From positions 1-31,214 of the forward strand of contig JBHEQT010000014.1 of assembly GCA_046530785.1 (NCBI GenBank): a stretch of 31,214 nucleotides of DNA, written 5' to 3'. Below the pieces are notes generated by a model, which saw only the letters and a list, made by a program, of their open reading frames with translations, was not told where the DNA came from and searched no databases. The DNA is from Arsenophonus sp046530785. GTDB lineage: Bacteria; Pseudomonadota; Gammaproteobacteria; Enterobacterales; Enterobacteriaceae. The position numbers and the translations under genes are program-made. Below are positions 30,699 through 31,214 of the stretch, piece after piece. The first letter of the stretch is position 1, and each line of letters starts with the position of its first letter.

Positions 30699-31050
30699 TT
30701 ATTTTATATGATATAACATATTGTTTAATAGCATTTTCTCTCTAGAATCTTTCATTCTAATATTAAATTTTAATAGAAATACTCTTTTAATGATAAGAGT
30801 TATTTTTGTGAACTTATTTATTTTTTGAATTATTAAAATATTTAAATTTTCACCATACCAAATAATGATTGGTATTCCTTCACTAACCAAAAAATATATT
30901 TTTACTGTTATAATTAACAGTAACTATATTTTATATGGAATAAATATTTTATGAAATAAAAATATTTATTTTTTTGAAATAAAAGATATAAGGGGGGGTA
31001 AAATTATTTATTTAGGTATAAATCTTATACATCGTATATCAAAATAAAAG
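30699..31050 (-). pseudogene. trpH: possible trpH (yciV) ghost, PHP-domain nuclease
   Basis: TrpH/YciV (RNase AM) is a PHP-domain 5'-3' exonuclease. A 63-codon open stretch (30699-30890, minus) contains IPIII, then WYGENLNILIIQKIN, then RMKDSREKMLLNNML. These follow TrpH IPGVEIS, VWENHEIHIVGLNID and RRNQRAQLIAERL. Upstream, TVNYNS (30921-30904) fits ITDHDT, with the metal-binding Asp and His turned to Asn and Tyr. DIRC (31040-31029) fits DLHS. Catalytic metal ligands are therefore lost. Strand and position beyond yciO match E. coli. The open stretch is not a real gene: it has no ribosome binding site and matches only the middle of the family. Spacing is imperfect, so confidence is moderate. 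Confidence 0.5.
30902..30923. repeat. 9-bp inverted repeat
   Basis: TTACTGTTA and TAACAGTAA are exact reverse complements around a TAAT loop. The repeat lies within the presumed trpH ghost, across the codons that align with the DHDT metal-binding motif. It has no T-run and no flanking gene, so no regulatory role is proposed. Confidence 0.6.
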
Positions 31051-31214
31051 AAACTCGTTACAGAGAAAATGTTAGAACCTCTTTTTGTTGTATAGAAACA
31101 GTGAGGAATATCTAGAAATACCGTTTTATCTCCTACTGTTTATGCATAAATAATATCATAAATCTGTAAATATAAAAATTGTAAAGACTATATCGTTAAA
31201 ATTACTGAGAGTAA

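Noticed and set aside
1..31214. CRISPR array, insertion sequence, prophage, toxin-antitoxin or tRNA/rRNA gene
   Set aside because: No regularly spaced repeats, transposase or phage motifs, paired small ORFs or cloverleaf/rRNA sequences were seen. The non-coding bulk is explained by decayed enterobacterial genes.

Overview
This window looks like a fragment of a decaying, very AT-rich chromosome of an enterobacterial (Enterobacterales) endosymbiont, probably of an insect. Every recognisable protein is closest to the E. coli/Serratia version, and gene order follows the enterobacterial chromosome. However, only seven open genes with clear family identity remain. Together they total about 6.2 kb, roughly 20% of the window. 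The rest is not random filler. When translated, much of it gives 'ghost' genes: colinear fossil alignments to the missing enterobacterial genes, full of stops and frameshifts but often of nearly original length. A Serratia symbiotica-like or similar co-symbiont would fit, but the species cannot be named from this sequence alone. All alignments were made by eye against remembered family sequences; no search was run.

Layout. Positions 1-2694 hold nothing I recognise. Positions 2695-8740 are the rsxABCDGE-nth operon. rsxA, the 5' half of rsxB, rsxC, rsxD, rsxG and rsxE are ghosts. A 91-residue piece of RsxB with two 4Fe-4S motifs and the complete nth (endonuclease III) are still open. Positions 8741-11354 are nearly featureless, with weak traces that could be dtpA. 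From 11355 the window follows E. coli's topA-ribA-pyrF neighbourhood in inverted order: yciH (ghost), pyrF, lapB (pseudogene), lapA, ribA, acnA (ghost), cysB (ghost), topA, sohB, yciK (ghost), btuR (ghost), rluB (recent pseudogene), yciO (faint ghost) and trpH (faint ghost).

Survivors and losses. The survivors cover DNA repair and topology (nth, topA), UMP and riboflavin synthesis (pyrF, ribA), an inner-membrane peptidase (sohB), the small membrane protein LapA, and the RsxB-derived ferredoxin-like ORF. The losses include the Rsx electron-transfer complex, aconitase A, the cysteine regulator CysB, the cobalamin adenosyltransferase BtuR, the 23S rRNA pseudouridine synthase RluB and the LPS-assembly regulator LapB. 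Two ages of decay are visible. lapB, rluB and yciH are easily read and only broken in places, while rsxACDGE, acnA, cysB, yciK and btuR are much more eroded.

I saw no tRNA or rRNA gene, insertion sequence, prophage, CRISPR array or new defence or metabolic gene cluster. The most interesting points are the selective survival of the RsxB ferredoxin domain as an independent ORF, the exceptional readability of the ghost operon, and a perfect 21-bp hairpin inside the rsxG ghost that looks like a perfected quasi-palindrome.
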